From assembly GCF_900187985.1 (NCBI RefSeq), contig NZ_FZOA01000001.1, forward strand, positions 310,001 through 374,000: 64,000 bases of DNA, read 5' to 3'. The notes under the pieces were generated by a model, which was not told where the DNA came from, did no database searches, and worked only from the letters and a program-made list of their open reading frames with translations. Made by a program: the position numbers and the translations under genes. Below, piece by piece: positions 53,404-61,946 of this stretch (within the stretch, counting starts at the first letter, position 1; each line of letters begins with the position of its first letter). The DNA comes from Methylobacillus rhizosphaerae (GTDB lineage: Bacteria > Pseudomonadota > Gammaproteobacteria > Burkholderiales > Methylophilaceae).

Positions 53404-55443
53404 TTATAGATCAACCCGCATGGAAGCGTAGACCGCGCGTCCTTCTCCTGGAGAATGCATGCTCTCCGTATCCCAGTATACATACTCGTAATAACGATCA
53501 GCCAGGTTACGTACCTGCAGTTCCAGGCTGAGGTTTTTCTGTATCTGCCAGGCGGCTCCCAGATTCATGAGGAAATATCCGCCGAATTTTCCTGCGGAGT
53601 TGGCGCGTTCCAGATAATAGTCACCCTGGCCGTTGGCCCATGCAGACAGTTTGAGCGTGGGCAGGGCCTGGTAATCCATGCCCAATCCATAGATCTGCCG
53701 TGGCACGTGGTCGATCTCATTGCCTTTGTTGCTGAGTTCTGTGCTGCCCGGTTTGAGGATTTCAGAACGTTGGATAGACAGATTTGCCCACAGGCCAAGT
53801 TGAGGCGTCGGGCGCAGGTTAGCCTGGAAATCTATGCCGCGGCGCAGGGTTTTGCCAATGTTTTCTGAGTCATTATTGGAGGTGCTGCTGAGAATCCGGC
53901 GTACTTCGTTGCTGGCTTTTTGTTCCCATACGGCAATACGGCCATCGATCCAGTCGGCAGGCTGGAATTTGAGGCCCAACTCCCAGCCATCGTTGATGGA
54001 TGGTTTCAGATTGGGCGCCAGGGGATTGAGCTTGTAGGTCGCTGCAGCTACGCCTACCTGGAAGCTGCGCCCCCAGTTTCCATACAGGCTGTAATGATCT
54101 GACAATGTATATACCGCGCCAATCTTGGGCTGGCGAATCACGCCATAATCCTGCACATCGCCATGATCGCCACTGGTCAGGTCGTGGAAATCGCCATAGA
54201 CGCGGTCAATGCGATAAGCCGGCACGATTTTCAGGTTGGGCGTTGGGCGGATGACGGCCTGGATGTAGCCACCATAAATATCAAAGTTGAATCGCTGGTC
54301 AAAGGCCGTGCTTAAGCGCTCGCGGTACATGGTGCTGTAGCGGCTGCGCTGGTTATTCTGCCATTCTGCGCTGAAGCCGGTTTCTACGGTCAGGCTATGT
54401 AAAAAGTCCACATGCGGTCGCCAGGTCAGGCTGGAAATCAGTCCAGTGTGGTTTTCCTTGCCAGACCGTTCCTGTTGTGTTGCCGAATTGCGGGAAAAAC
54501 GCACCCAGCGCTGATCATCCATGGTGTTGAGGTAAGCCTTGTTGGAAAGGAACCAGTGATCATTGATAGTCCAGTCAAAATGCAGGCTGACCTGATTGAG
54601 TTCGCGTTTTCCCTTGTCGGTGTCGTTATGTGGCATGGATTGCCGTGGATGGTCACGGGATTCTGCATAAGTGAGGTAGCCAGCTTCCTGGGCATCCTGC
54701 TCATAGTGCCTGATGATCAGGCCAGTACGGAAACGTCCGTCACTTGAGTCATAGAACCACTTGCCAGCGACAGAAGCCTTACGTGAGTCTGAGTGGTCAC
54801 GATAGCCTCCATATTGTTGTACCGCTGCAAAATAGTTCTGGCTGAAACCATCCTGTTCAATGCCCGTGACCGCTTGCAGCTCCCGGGTGTTGAAACTCCC
54901 GTAGCTGATACGGGTTGTGGTGTAGTTTCCACCTATCTTGGTCACGATATTGGCATTGCCGGCGATGTTATGCAATCCATAGCGTGGATCGTTAGTGCCG
55001 CGCACGATTTCGATTGCCTCTATATCCAGGGGCATGACCATGTCCAGGTAAGGCATGTTGCCATCGTTGCTGTTGCTGGGAATCCCATCAATCAACAGTT
55101 TGACCGCGTTGACTTCCCCTTCGCCGTTGAATCCCCGGAAGGAGAACTTGCCGGTCGTAGTACCCATCCGGTATTCGGTCAGCTGTACCCCGGGTGCGCG
55201 CGAAAACAATTGCCAACTGTTCTGTACGGATTGGGTCTCAATGGCGTCTGTACCTATCACATCCACCGAGGAGAGAATGCTGCGGGCCGGCAGGGATGAG
55301 GAACGGTTGCCGCTGACAACGATCCCACCCACTGTAATTGTGGAGTCATTGTCCTTGGGGGTGGTTGTCACGTGGTCTGCGTAGGCATGGTTGCCAAAAG
55401 CGGTCATGACAGCAAGTGCCACGAGACGGTAACGGTATTGCAT
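53404..55443 (-). CDS. TonB-dependent outer membrane receptor
   Basis: The 679-residue protein has a signal peptide ending in HAYADH, a plug domain with LFSRAPGVQLTEYRMG, FSFRGFNGEGEVNAVKLLI and IEIVRGTNDPRYG, and a barrel ending in VYASMRVDL with a C-terminal leucine. The start at 55443 has CAGGAG upstream; the frame is open for 38 more codons of unlikely sequence. The coupled PepSY gene suggests a ferric siderophore or similar iron compound as ligand. Unlike the 43.8-kb receptor, no Fur-like site was seen upstream. Confidence 0.9.
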   Translation of the reverse strand: MQYRYRLVALAVMTAFGNHAYADHVTTTPKDNDSTITVGGIVVSGNRSSSLPARSILSSVDVIGTDAIETQSVQNSWQLFSRAPGVQLTEYRMGTTTGKFSFRGFNGEGEVNAVKLLIDGIPSNSNDGNMPYLDMVMPLDIEAIEIVRGTNDPRYGLHNIAGNANIVTKIGGNYTTTRISYGSFNTRELQAVTGIEQDGFSQNYFAAVQQYGGYRDHSDSRKASVAGKWFYDSSDGRFRTGLIIRHYEQDAQEAGYLTYAESRDHPRQSMPHNDTDKGKRELNQVSLHFDWTINDHWFLSNKAYLNTMDDQRWVRFSRNSATQQERSGKENHTGLISSLTWRPHVDFLHSLTVETGFSAEWQNNQRSRYSTMYRERLSTAFDQRFNFDIYGGYIQAVIRPTPNLKIVPAYRIDRVYGDFHDLTSGDHGDVQDYGVIRQPKIGAVYTLSDHYSLYGNWGRSFQVGVAAATYKLNPLAPNLKPSINDGWELGLKFQPADWIDGRIAVWEQKASNEVRRILSSTSNNDSENIGKTLRRGIDFQANLRPTPQLGLWANLSIQRSEILKPGSTELSNKGNEIDHVPRQIYGLGMDYQALPTLKLSAWANGQGDYYLERANSAGKFGGYFLMNLGAAWQIQKNLSLELQVRNLADRYYEYVYWDTESMHSPGEGRAVYASMRVDL

Positions 55444-55779
55444 GAAAATACTCCTGGGTGGTCGATGGCCGGCTGGGCGGCGCTGGACAACTGCACAACA
55501 ATTCAGACATGGCGTGGAGGTTAGTGCGGAACCTGCCACTCCTGACGATAACAGCATATACTTGCTACCCGAAGTAGCGATGAGCTGCTAGCGATACATG
55601 GGGATATACGGATGGCGTGCAGTAAACTGAATACCACGATGGCACATATCCACTGGGCAATCAGCCCATGTTTTGCCTAAACAGAATCATGCACGGATAA
55701 TAGCAACAAAATCCATTCTTGGACTGCGACAGATTGTCGCATCGGGTTGGCCGATATACTTTCCATGGGTCACGGAAAC
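55444..55779. other. Divergent gap between the TonB receptor and the periplasmic unknown
   Basis: The 336-base gap holds RegA-type box 3 and a TATACT (55755-55760) near its right end. TAGCGAT occurs twice as a direct repeat (55575-55581 and 55589-55595). No riboswitch, terminator or gene was supported in the rest. Confidence 0.4.
55726..55740. promoter_or_regulatory. RegA-type box 3 upstream of the periplasmic unknown
   Basis: GCGACAGATTGTCGC is a GCGACA-N3-TGTCGC inverted repeat and differs from the RegA-family consensus at one position. It overlaps the expected -35 region of a promoter with -10 TATACT (55755-55760), 40 bases before the start at 55780. Confidence 0.55.
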
Positions 55780-56352
55780 ATGAAACAACAGCTTATTGGA
55801 ATTCTAGGTGTCTTGATCAGCTGCCTGGCAGCTGCCGCTGAGGTGGGGCCGGATGCTGCCCCTCATGAGGAGGACGTGCAGCTGCGTCAGTTGTCGGAGC
55901 GTATTCCCAGTAATTGCCGTGTGGCTGGTGCCAGAGATGCAAATGGGCAGCCGGTGTTTTTCTGGCAGCACACGTTCAAGGATGGCACGCGCGACCTGGT
56001 GATGGCTACTTCGCTGGAGGGGCACTTGCAGGGCATACGACGTGTAACTTATGGCGGCAGCCAGAATCTGGGTTGTCATTTTCCCTTGCTGGCGATTGTG
56101 CCTGGAGGTAGCTGGGGATGGCACCTGGTCTGGATGCGGATGAATAAAGGCGTATTTTATGCGCGTATGGATGGGTCAGCCTGGGTATCCTCGCCGCCCA
56201 AACGCATGACAAATGCCGATGTCAGCCTGATTGAGTTGAATGCAGTCAATAACCAGGTCAGTCTCAACTGGCTGGAAATTCGTACCGATGGTACTTCGGT
56301 GCCTTACAGGATGTTCTCCGACGATGATGGACGTACCTGGAACCCAAGGTAG
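55780..56352 (+). CDS. Exported protein with one Asp-box (BNR) motif, function unknown
   Basis: The 190-residue protein has a signal peptide (MKQQLIGILGVLISCLAAAA, cut near residue 21) and a mature part with patterns of short beta strands. Near the C-terminus it has SDDDGRTW, an Asp-box of the sialidase/BNR type, which normally occurs in several copies in beta propellers; here only one clear copy is seen. The ATG at 55780 is chosen because it opens the signal peptide; an ATG at 55765 would begin near the predicted transcription start. RegA-type box 3 overlaps its promoter. No family was recognised. Confidence 0.65.
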   Translation: MKQQLIGILGVLISCLAAAAEVGPDAAPHEEDVQLRQLSERIPSNCRVAGARDANGQPVFFWQHTFKDGTRDLVMATSLEGHLQGIRRVTYGGSQNLGCHFPLLAIVPGGSWGWHLVWMRMNKGVFYARMDGSAWVSSPPKRMTNADVSLIELNAVNNQVSLNWLEIRTDGTSVPYRMFSDDDGRTWNPR

Positions 56353-56383
56353 GAAAGTATCGTTTTGTTTGTCGACCTGAGCG

Positions 56384-56412
56384 CTTGAATTCAGGGGGAA
56401 TAGCCACAATTT
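56384..56412 (+). promoter_or_regulatory. Candidate heat-shock promoter of clpB
   Basis: CTTGAA (56384-56389) equals the sigma-32 -35 core; 14 bases on, CCACAATTT only partly fits the -10 CCCCATNT. It lies about 40-65 bases ahead of clpB, a well-known sigma-32 target. Confidence 0.3.
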
Positions 56413-56451
56413 AGTAGTCAACTCAATATACTTTCATTGAAGGAAGGCAAT

Positions 56452-59037
56452 ATGCGTTTCGACAAATTGACTACCAAGTTTCAACAAGCGCTTGCTGATG
56501 CGCAAAGCATCGCGGTTGGCAATGACAACCCAAATATAGAGCCGGCCCACTTGCTGCTGGCATTGCTTGGGCAGGACGATGGCGGCACAGCATCGTTGCT
56601 GGCACGCGCCGGGGCGAACCTGGCTCCGCTCAAGGCGGCCTTGCAGACAGCGGTAAACAATCTGCCCAAAGTCCAGGGAAATAGCGGCGAAGTATCCATT
56701 TCCCGGGATCTCAATAATCTCCTGAATGTCACGGACAAGAACGCCCAGAAGCGCAATGACGCCTACATTGCGAGTGAGATGTTTCTGCTCGCGCTGGCTG
56801 ATGACAAGGGCGAGACCGGTCGCTTGCTCAAGACCCATGGCCTGACCAAGCTGGCGCTGGAGCAGGCTGTTGATGCCGTGCGTGGCAGTGGCAGTGTTGA
56901 CAGCCAGGAGGCGGAAGGCAATCGTGAGGCATTGAAGAAATTTACGGTCGACCTGACCGAGCGTGCACGCTCTGGCAAGCTCGACCCCGTGATCGGGCGC
57001 GATGATGAAATCCGCCGTACTATCCAGGTACTGCAACGTCGCACCAAGAACAACCCGGTATTGATTGGTGAACCTGGCGTGGGCAAGACCGCCATTGTTG
57101 AAGGGCTGGCCCAGCGTATTGTCAATGGTGAAGTGCCGGAAACCCTCAAGAACAAACGCGTGCTGGTGCTGGATATGGCAGGCCTGCTTGCCGGAGCCAA
57201 ATATCGTGGCGAGTTCGAGGAGCGCTTGCAGTCGGTATTGAAGGAGCTGGCGCAGGACGAAGGCCAGACCATCGTCTTTATCGACGAAATCCATACTATG
57301 GTTGGCGCGGGCAAGGCAGAAGGTGCCATGGATGCTGGCAATATGCTCAAGCCGGCGCTGGCGCGTGGCGAATTGCACTGTGTAGGCGCGACCACGCTGG
57401 ATGAGTACCGCAAGTACATCGAGAAGGACGCCGCACTGGAGCGCCGCTTCCAGAAAGTGCTGGTGGACGAGCCTTCAGTCGAGGCTGCGATTGCCATTCT
57501 GCGCGGCTTGCAGGAAAAGTATGAAGTGCACCATGGTGTGGAGATTACCGATCCTGCAATTGTGGCTGCTGCCGAGTTGAGCCACCGCTATATTACCGAC
57601 CGTTTTCTGCCGGACAAGGCCATCGACCTGATTGATGAAGCAGCATCGCGTATCAAGATGGAGATTGATTCCAAGCCGGAGGAGCTGGATAAGCTGGAGC
57701 GTCGCTTGATCCAGCTCAAGATCGAGCGTGAGGCTGTGCGTCGGGAGAAGGATGAGGCTTCGCAGAAGCGCTTTGCCCTGATTGAAGATGAAATCCGACG
57801 CCTGGAAAAGGAATATGCCGACCTGGAGGAAATCTGGAAGGCGGAAAAAGCCCAGGTGCAGGGCAGTAAGCATCTTAAGGAGGAGATAGAGCAGGTCAGA
57901 TTGCAGATCGAGGAAGCCACGCGCAAGGGTGAGTGGCAGAAAGTGTCTGAGCTGCAATACGGCAAATTACCTCAACTTGAAACCCAGCTTAAACAGGCTG
58001 CCAGTGCCGAGGAGCAAGGCGAGCAGAAGCAGAACCGTTTGCTGCGCACGCAGGTCGGCGCGGAAGAAATCGCGGAAGTGGTGTCACGTGCAACGGGGAT
58101 CCCTGTTGCCAAAATGCTGCAGGGCGAGCGTGACAAGCTCCTGCACATGGAAGACAAGCTGCATGAGCGCGTAGTCGGGCAGGATGAGGCAGTACGGTTG
58201 GTCAGTGACGCGATCCGCCGCTCACGCTCCGGCTTGTCCGACCCGAACAAGCCGTATGGTTCTTTCCTTTTCCTCGGGCCGACTGGTGTGGGCAAGACCG
58301 AGCTGACCAAAGCCTTGGCAGGTTTCCTGTTTGATTCGGAAGACCACTTGATCCGTATTGACATGAGCGAGTTCATGGAAAAACATTCCGTGGCACGCCT
58401 GATCGGTGCGCCTCCAGGCTATGTCGGTTATGAAGAGGGTGGCTACCTGACGGAGGCCGTGCGCCGCAAACCTTATTCAGTGATCCTGCTGGATGAGGTC
58501 GAGAAGGCGCATCCGGATGTATTCAATGTGTTGCTGCAAGTCCTGGATGATGGGCGCCTGACCGATGGCCAGGGCCGTACCGTGGATTTCAAGAATACCG
58601 TGATTATCATGACATCCAACCTGGGGTCGCAGATGATACAGAATATGGCAGGCGATGATTATCAAGTGATTAAGCTTGCTGTCATGGGCGAGGTCAAGGC
58701 GAATTTCCGTCCTGAGTTCGTGAACCGCATCGATGAGGTTGTGGTATTCCACGCGCTGGGTGAAGCCCATGTGAAGTCCATTGCCAATATTCAGTTGCAG
58801 AACCTGTCCAAGCGCTTGGCCGCAATGGAAATGCAGCTGGAAATGAGTGATGCTGCGCTGGCAGAAATTGCCAATGCTGGTTTCGACCCGATTTATGGGG
58901 CGCGGCCACTGAAACGTGCCATTCAGTCCGAGATTGAAAACCCATTGGCCAAGGAAATCCTCAATGGCACTTTTGCTGCCAAGGATACCGTGCATGTGGA
59001 TTTCAAGGCCGGACGCATGGTGTTCGGAAAAACCTGA
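56452..59037 (+). CDS. clpB: ATP-dependent disaggregase ClpB
   Basis: ClpB works with DnaK to pull proteins out of aggregates. The 861-residue protein has the N domain ([18 protein letters not shown]), a first AAA domain with [16 protein letters not shown] near residue 203, a coiled-coil middle domain (about 405-520, rich in E, K, R and L) and a second AAA domain with [15 protein letters not shown]. The start at 56452 is preceded by AAGGAAGG; the in-frame TTG at 56437 overlaps that site. Length is standard. Confidence 0.98.
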   Translation: MRFDKLTTKFQQALADAQSIAVGNDNPNIEPAHLLLALLGQDDGGTASLLARAGANLAPLKAALQTAVNNLPKVQGNSGEVSISRDLNNLLNVTDKNAQKRNDAYIASEMFLLALADDKGETGRLLKTHGLTKLALEQAVDAVRGSGSVDSQEAEGNREALKKFTVDLTERARSGKLDPVIGRDDEIRRTIQVLQRRTKNNPVLIGEPGVGKTAIVEGLAQRIVNGEVPETLKNKRVLVLDMAGLLAGAKYRGEFEERLQSVLKELAQDEGQTIVFIDEIHTMVGAGKAEGAMDAGNMLKPALARGELHCVGATTLDEYRKYIEKDAALERRFQKVLVDEPSVEAAIAILRGLQEKYEVHHGVEITDPAIVAAAELSHRYITDRFLPDKAIDLIDEAASRIKMEIDSKPEELDKLERRLIQLKIEREAVRREKDEASQKRFALIEDEIRRLEKEYADLEEIWKAEKAQVQGSKHLKEEIEQVRLQIEEATRKGEWQKVSELQYGKLPQLETQLKQAASAEEQGEQKQNRLLRTQVGAEEIAEVVSRATGIPVAKMLQGERDKLLHMEDKLHERVVGQDEAVRLVSDAIRRSRSGLSDPNKPYGSFLFLGPTGVGKTELTKALAGFLFDSEDHLIRIDMSEFMEKHSVARLIGAPPGYVGYEEGGYLTEAVRRKPYSVILLDEVEKAHPDVFNVLLQVLDDGRLTDGQGRTVDFKNTVIIMTSNLGSQMIQNMAGDDYQVIKLAVMGEVKANFRPEFVNRIDEVVVFHALGEAHVKSIANIQLQNLSKRLAAMEMQLEMSDAALAEIANAGFDPIYGARPLKRAIQSEIENPLAKEILNGTFAAKDTVHVDFKAGRMVFGKT

Positions 59038-59183
59038 TACTGCAGGGGACAGCGATGATCTCTGCCCATTTGGTAGAGTGATAAAAAAATCCGCTCAAAA
59101 CGGATGTAAGGGAATTTGCTTGCAGTATCATGGTCTGATTACATGAGTATGGATCTGTCATGATCTGGATTGAAAGGGATGAT

Positions 59184-59675
59184 ATGAGACTTTTTATTGC
59201 AGCTGTCGCTGGCAGCCTGGTGCTGGCAGGGTGTGCCACTACCCAACAGCAACAAAAGGAGCCACAGATACAGCGTATTTCTGCTGAGGAGCTGGAGAAA
59301 CTCATGCCACAGCCAGCGCCGTTTATTACTTATGATGAACTGGTGCGGATATCCAAAGCAGGTACCAGTCCTGACGAGATTATTGTCAAGATCAAGGAAA
59401 GTAATTCGCGTTATGACCTGACGCCATCCAAGGCTCTGGAGCTTAGTCGACAGGGAGTGAGTGCCAAAGTGCTGGATTATATGTACAGCAGCCGTGAGCA
59501 GGCGCTCCGTGATGGGTTTGCGGAAGAGCTGAACAAGCGTGAGCGGAATAAAATTGTCGAACAGGAAAAACTGCGGCGCGAGTATCAATGGCGCTATCGC
59601 GATCCTTACTGGGGTATGGGTTTTGGCTCGTACTGGGGCCGGGGTTATTACGGTCCGCGCTGGGGCTGGTATTGA
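59184..59675 (+). CDS. Predicted lipoprotein with aromatic-glycine tail, function unknown
   Basis: The 163-residue protein has a lipoprotein signal with lipobox LAGC (cysteine near residue 17). The middle (about 45-100) has helices typical of DUF-type periplasmic repeats (FITYDELVRISKAG then TPSKALELSRQGVSAKVLDYM), a charged stretch follows, and the last 20 residues are rich in Trp, Tyr, Gly and Arg (GFGSYWGRGYYGPRWGWY). AAAGGGAT precedes the ATG. I do not know the function; the tail suggests contact with a surface or sugar polymer, which is speculation. Confidence 0.72.
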   Translation: MRLFIAAVAGSLVLAGCATTQQQQKEPQIQRISAEELEKLMPQPAPFITYDELVRISKAGTSPDEIIVKIKESNSRYDLTPSKALELSRQGVSAKVLDYMYSSREQALRDGFAEELNKRERNKIVEQEKLRREYQWRYRDPYWGMGFGSYWGRGYYGPRWGWY

Positions 59676-59696
59676 TCGTCGCTGGTCGAAAGCAGA

Positions 59697-59725
59697 AAAG
59701 GGCTGGGTAATTCCAGCCCTTTTTA
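59697..59725. terminator. Bidirectional terminator after the lipoprotein gene
   Basis: AAAAGGGCTGG (59697-59707) pairs perfectly with CCAGCCCTTTT (59713-59723) around GTAAT. It serves both the lipoprotein gene and the converging permease gene, which ends at 59732. Confidence 0.9.
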
Positions 59726-59731
59726 ATTTGG

Positions 59732-61321
59732 CTATTTTTCTATATCACGTGTGGCCGCACGCCAACGTAGTTTTTCTGAGTAGCGATGCCTGGCCTGCAG
59801 GCGGGTATCGTTCAGGATGATTTCCAGCGTCTCTCCCAGAATGCGCACAATACCCAGGATCGGGATGACCAGCATCAATCCGGCCACACCAGCAATCGCT
59901 TCACCAATCAGGAACATCATGATGGTCAGTAGTGGATGAATGCGCAGGCTGCGTCCGACAATGGCGGGAAGAAAGAAAAAGTCGTCCAGCATGCGGATGA
60001 CAATGAATAATGCGGCAAGGCTGTAAATAACATTGATATTGCCAGGCATGTCGGTGGAAGCAATCAGCGCCACAATGGCAAAGCCCAGTACGGGGCCCAG
60101 GTAGGGTATCCAGCAGAGAACCGCGACTGTCAGCCCCAGTATCAATGGTGAGGATATACCCAGCGCCCAGAGACCCAGGGTGGTCAGGAGCGTGTCGATG
60201 ACGGTGATTTTCATGAGACCGACAAAATACAGACGCGCAGATTGATCCACGGCATGAATCAGGTACAGGGTTTTCTCGAAAAAAGCATTGGGTACAGCTG
60301 CACCAAGCATTTTGCGGAACTGGGCACCATCCTTGAGCATAAAAAAGGTGATGATTGGTGTCAGCAGCAAGGAGGGCAGCCATGCAGCCAATCCACTTAA
60401 TATCCTGCTCAGGTATCTATCGGAAAAGTGCTCGGAAAAATCGGTAATCTGCTGGGATACGTTACTGCCCAGATGGGAGTTTTTCAGAAAGCTGAATTGA
60501 GATTGCAGGTCACCCAGTATTTGTTCTGCGAGCCTGGCCCCACCTGCTGAGTAATGTGCGAAACCTGCTTGCCAGGTGGCGGCATTGGCAACGACCCTTG
60601 GGTAAACCAGCAATAGCGCAATGACAGTGACCAGCAGGAATGCTCCGCTGAGCGTGATGGCTGCGAATGCCCGGCTGCTCCCGGTGGACACCATTTTCTT
60701 TTCCAAGGGGGCCAACAGGTAATACAGGATCAGAGCGAGCAGGAACGGGACAACAAGCCAGAGTATTTTCTTGAAAATCAGCAATAGCAGGCAGGTCGTC
60801 GTGATAATACCTGCCCAGGCGATAGGGCCCGGACCTTGGTGTAGGTTCGTTGCCGATGCATCATCAATCGCGGTTTGGCTGGCAAGGTGAGGGTACTGAG
60901 TCTGGCGCAGGCTGCAATGCTGGGAGATGATGGCGGCGACTTGTGGATGGGTATGGACCAGGTTAAGGAAGTCTTCCCGGAATAGAACCGCAATCAGGCA
61001 GTTTTCCGCGGCGCGCACCTGGGCATGGCGCGGCACATTTTCCAGCAGGGCGTGTTCGCCGAAGAACTGTCCTGACTCCAGAGTCGTGATAGTCTCACCA
61101 TTGATGGAGACACGGATCGTTCCCGACAAGATGAAGTAAACCGCCTGTCCTTCTTCGCTTGCATCAAAGATGATCTCGTCACGGACGTAGGTGCGCTGAT
61201 GCAGCAGATGATGCAGTGTTTCCAGATCATGGTCACTGAGGTGGGAAAATAGTTGCACTTCACGCAATGCAAGATAGCGGCGGTGTGACGTATGCGAAGA
61301 ATGGAAACGGCGGAGTAGCAT
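59732..61321 (-). CDS. Cyclic-nucleotide-binding domain fused to AI-2E family permease
   Basis: Residues about 15-125 form a Crp-like cyclic-nucleotide-binding domain, with the phosphate-cassette pattern GQFFGEHALLENVPRHAQ. Residues about 175-510 form an AI-2E/PerM family permease with eight or so membrane segments, including MLDDFFFLPAIVGRSLRIHP. Plain family members have about 350 residues; this has 529. The family includes AI-2 exporters and ion antiporters, and the N-terminal domain suggests gating by cAMP, c-di-GMP or another small ligand; that is inference. The ATG at 61321 is used; a TTG at 61348 is possible. Confidence 0.88.
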   Translation of the reverse strand: MLLRRFHSSHTSHRRYLALREVQLFSHLSDHDLETLHHLLHQRTYVRDEIIFDASEEGQAVYFILSGTIRVSINGETITTLESGQFFGEHALLENVPRHAQVRAAENCLIAVLFREDFLNLVHTHPQVAAIISQHCSLRQTQYPHLASQTAIDDASATNLHQGPGPIAWAGIITTTCLLLLIFKKILWLVVPFLLALILYYLLAPLEKKMVSTGSSRAFAAITLSGAFLLVTVIALLLVYPRVVANAATWQAGFAHYSAGGARLAEQILGDLQSQFSFLKNSHLGSNVSQQITDFSEHFSDRYLSRILSGLAAWLPSLLLTPIITFFMLKDGAQFRKMLGAAVPNAFFEKTLYLIHAVDQSARLYFVGLMKITVIDTLLTTLGLWALGISSPLILGLTVAVLCWIPYLGPVLGFAIVALIASTDMPGNINVIYSLAALFIVIRMLDDFFFLPAIVGRSLRIHPLLTIMMFLIGEAIAGVAGLMLVIPILGIVRILGETLEIILNDTRLQARHRYSEKLRWRAATRDIEK

Positions 61322-61460
61322 GTAATGGGCTCGGGTCGGGCACGACAACAGGATTTTTTGCCATTCTATCCGGCATTAACCAGATCGCAAGTGTTTAGTG
61401 GGGCTGATACAGCCTTATACTGGAAGCTGTAAGGAACATATTGATTCAAGGAGTGGCAAT

Positions 61461-61880
61461 ATGCAGCAGCAACATCACCAGATTGTGAAACAGACCAACG
61501 GTCGACGCTTATACGACATTACGCCCGACGTGACACGATGGGTGGCATTGTCCGGCATTGGCGAAGGCCTGCTGACGCTTTACATACAGCACACTTCAGC
61601 CAGCATCCTGATTAATGAGAATTATGATGCCGACGTGCTGGTGGATATGGAAAGTTTTTTCGCACGATTGGTGCCGGATGGTGATCCTTTATTTATCCAT
61701 ACGGCTGAAGGCGTGGATGACATGCCTGCGCATATACGTTCGGCATTGACGCAAACCAGCATATCCATTCCTGTGCTGGACGGTAAAGTGGCACTTGGCA
61801 CCTGGCAGGGAGTCTTTCTTTATGAGCACAGACGCATGGCACATACGCGTAAAGTTTTGCTGCATTTGATCGGCGCTTGA
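61461..61880 (+). CDS. yjbQ: YjbQ family (UPF0047) protein
   Basis: The 139-residue protein has the family core IQHTSASILINENYD, then HTAEGVDDMPAHIR and a terminal GTWQGVFLYEHRR. Conserved histidines suggest a metal site; weak thiamine phosphate synthase activity has been reported for relatives, but the true role is unclear. AAGGAG lies 8 bases before the ATG at 61461. It is divergent from the cNMP-permease fusion gene and converges on envC. Confidence 0.9.
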   Translation: MQQQHHQIVKQTNGRRLYDITPDVTRWVALSGIGEGLLTLYIQHTSASILINENYDADVLVDMESFFARLVPDGDPLFIHTAEGVDDMPAHIRSALTQTSISIPVLDGKVALGTWQGVFLYEHRRMAHTRKVLLHLIGA

Positions 61881-61922
61881 GGCGCCGATACGCTCGCTCA
61901 GTTCCGGGGTAGGAAATAGTGT

Positions 61923-61942
61923 GCTACGCAGGTAAGCGTAGC
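61923..61942. terminator. Hairpin between yjbQ and envC
   Basis: GCTACGC and GCGTAGC form a perfect 7-bp stem with loop AGGTAA in the convergent gap. Only a weak T stretch follows, so terminator function is uncertain. Confidence 0.4.
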
Positions 61943-61946
61943 TTGT

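Noticed and set aside
55460-55560. A cobalamin-riboswitch-like stretch (GTCAGGAGTGGCAGG on the minus strand) before the TonB receptor
   Set aside because: Only part of the B12 box is matched and the rest of the riboswitch core is not present.
59085-59107. A minus-facing hairpin with U tract after clpB
   Set aside because: The stem is only 5 bp and no minus-strand gene lies upstream of it within reach.
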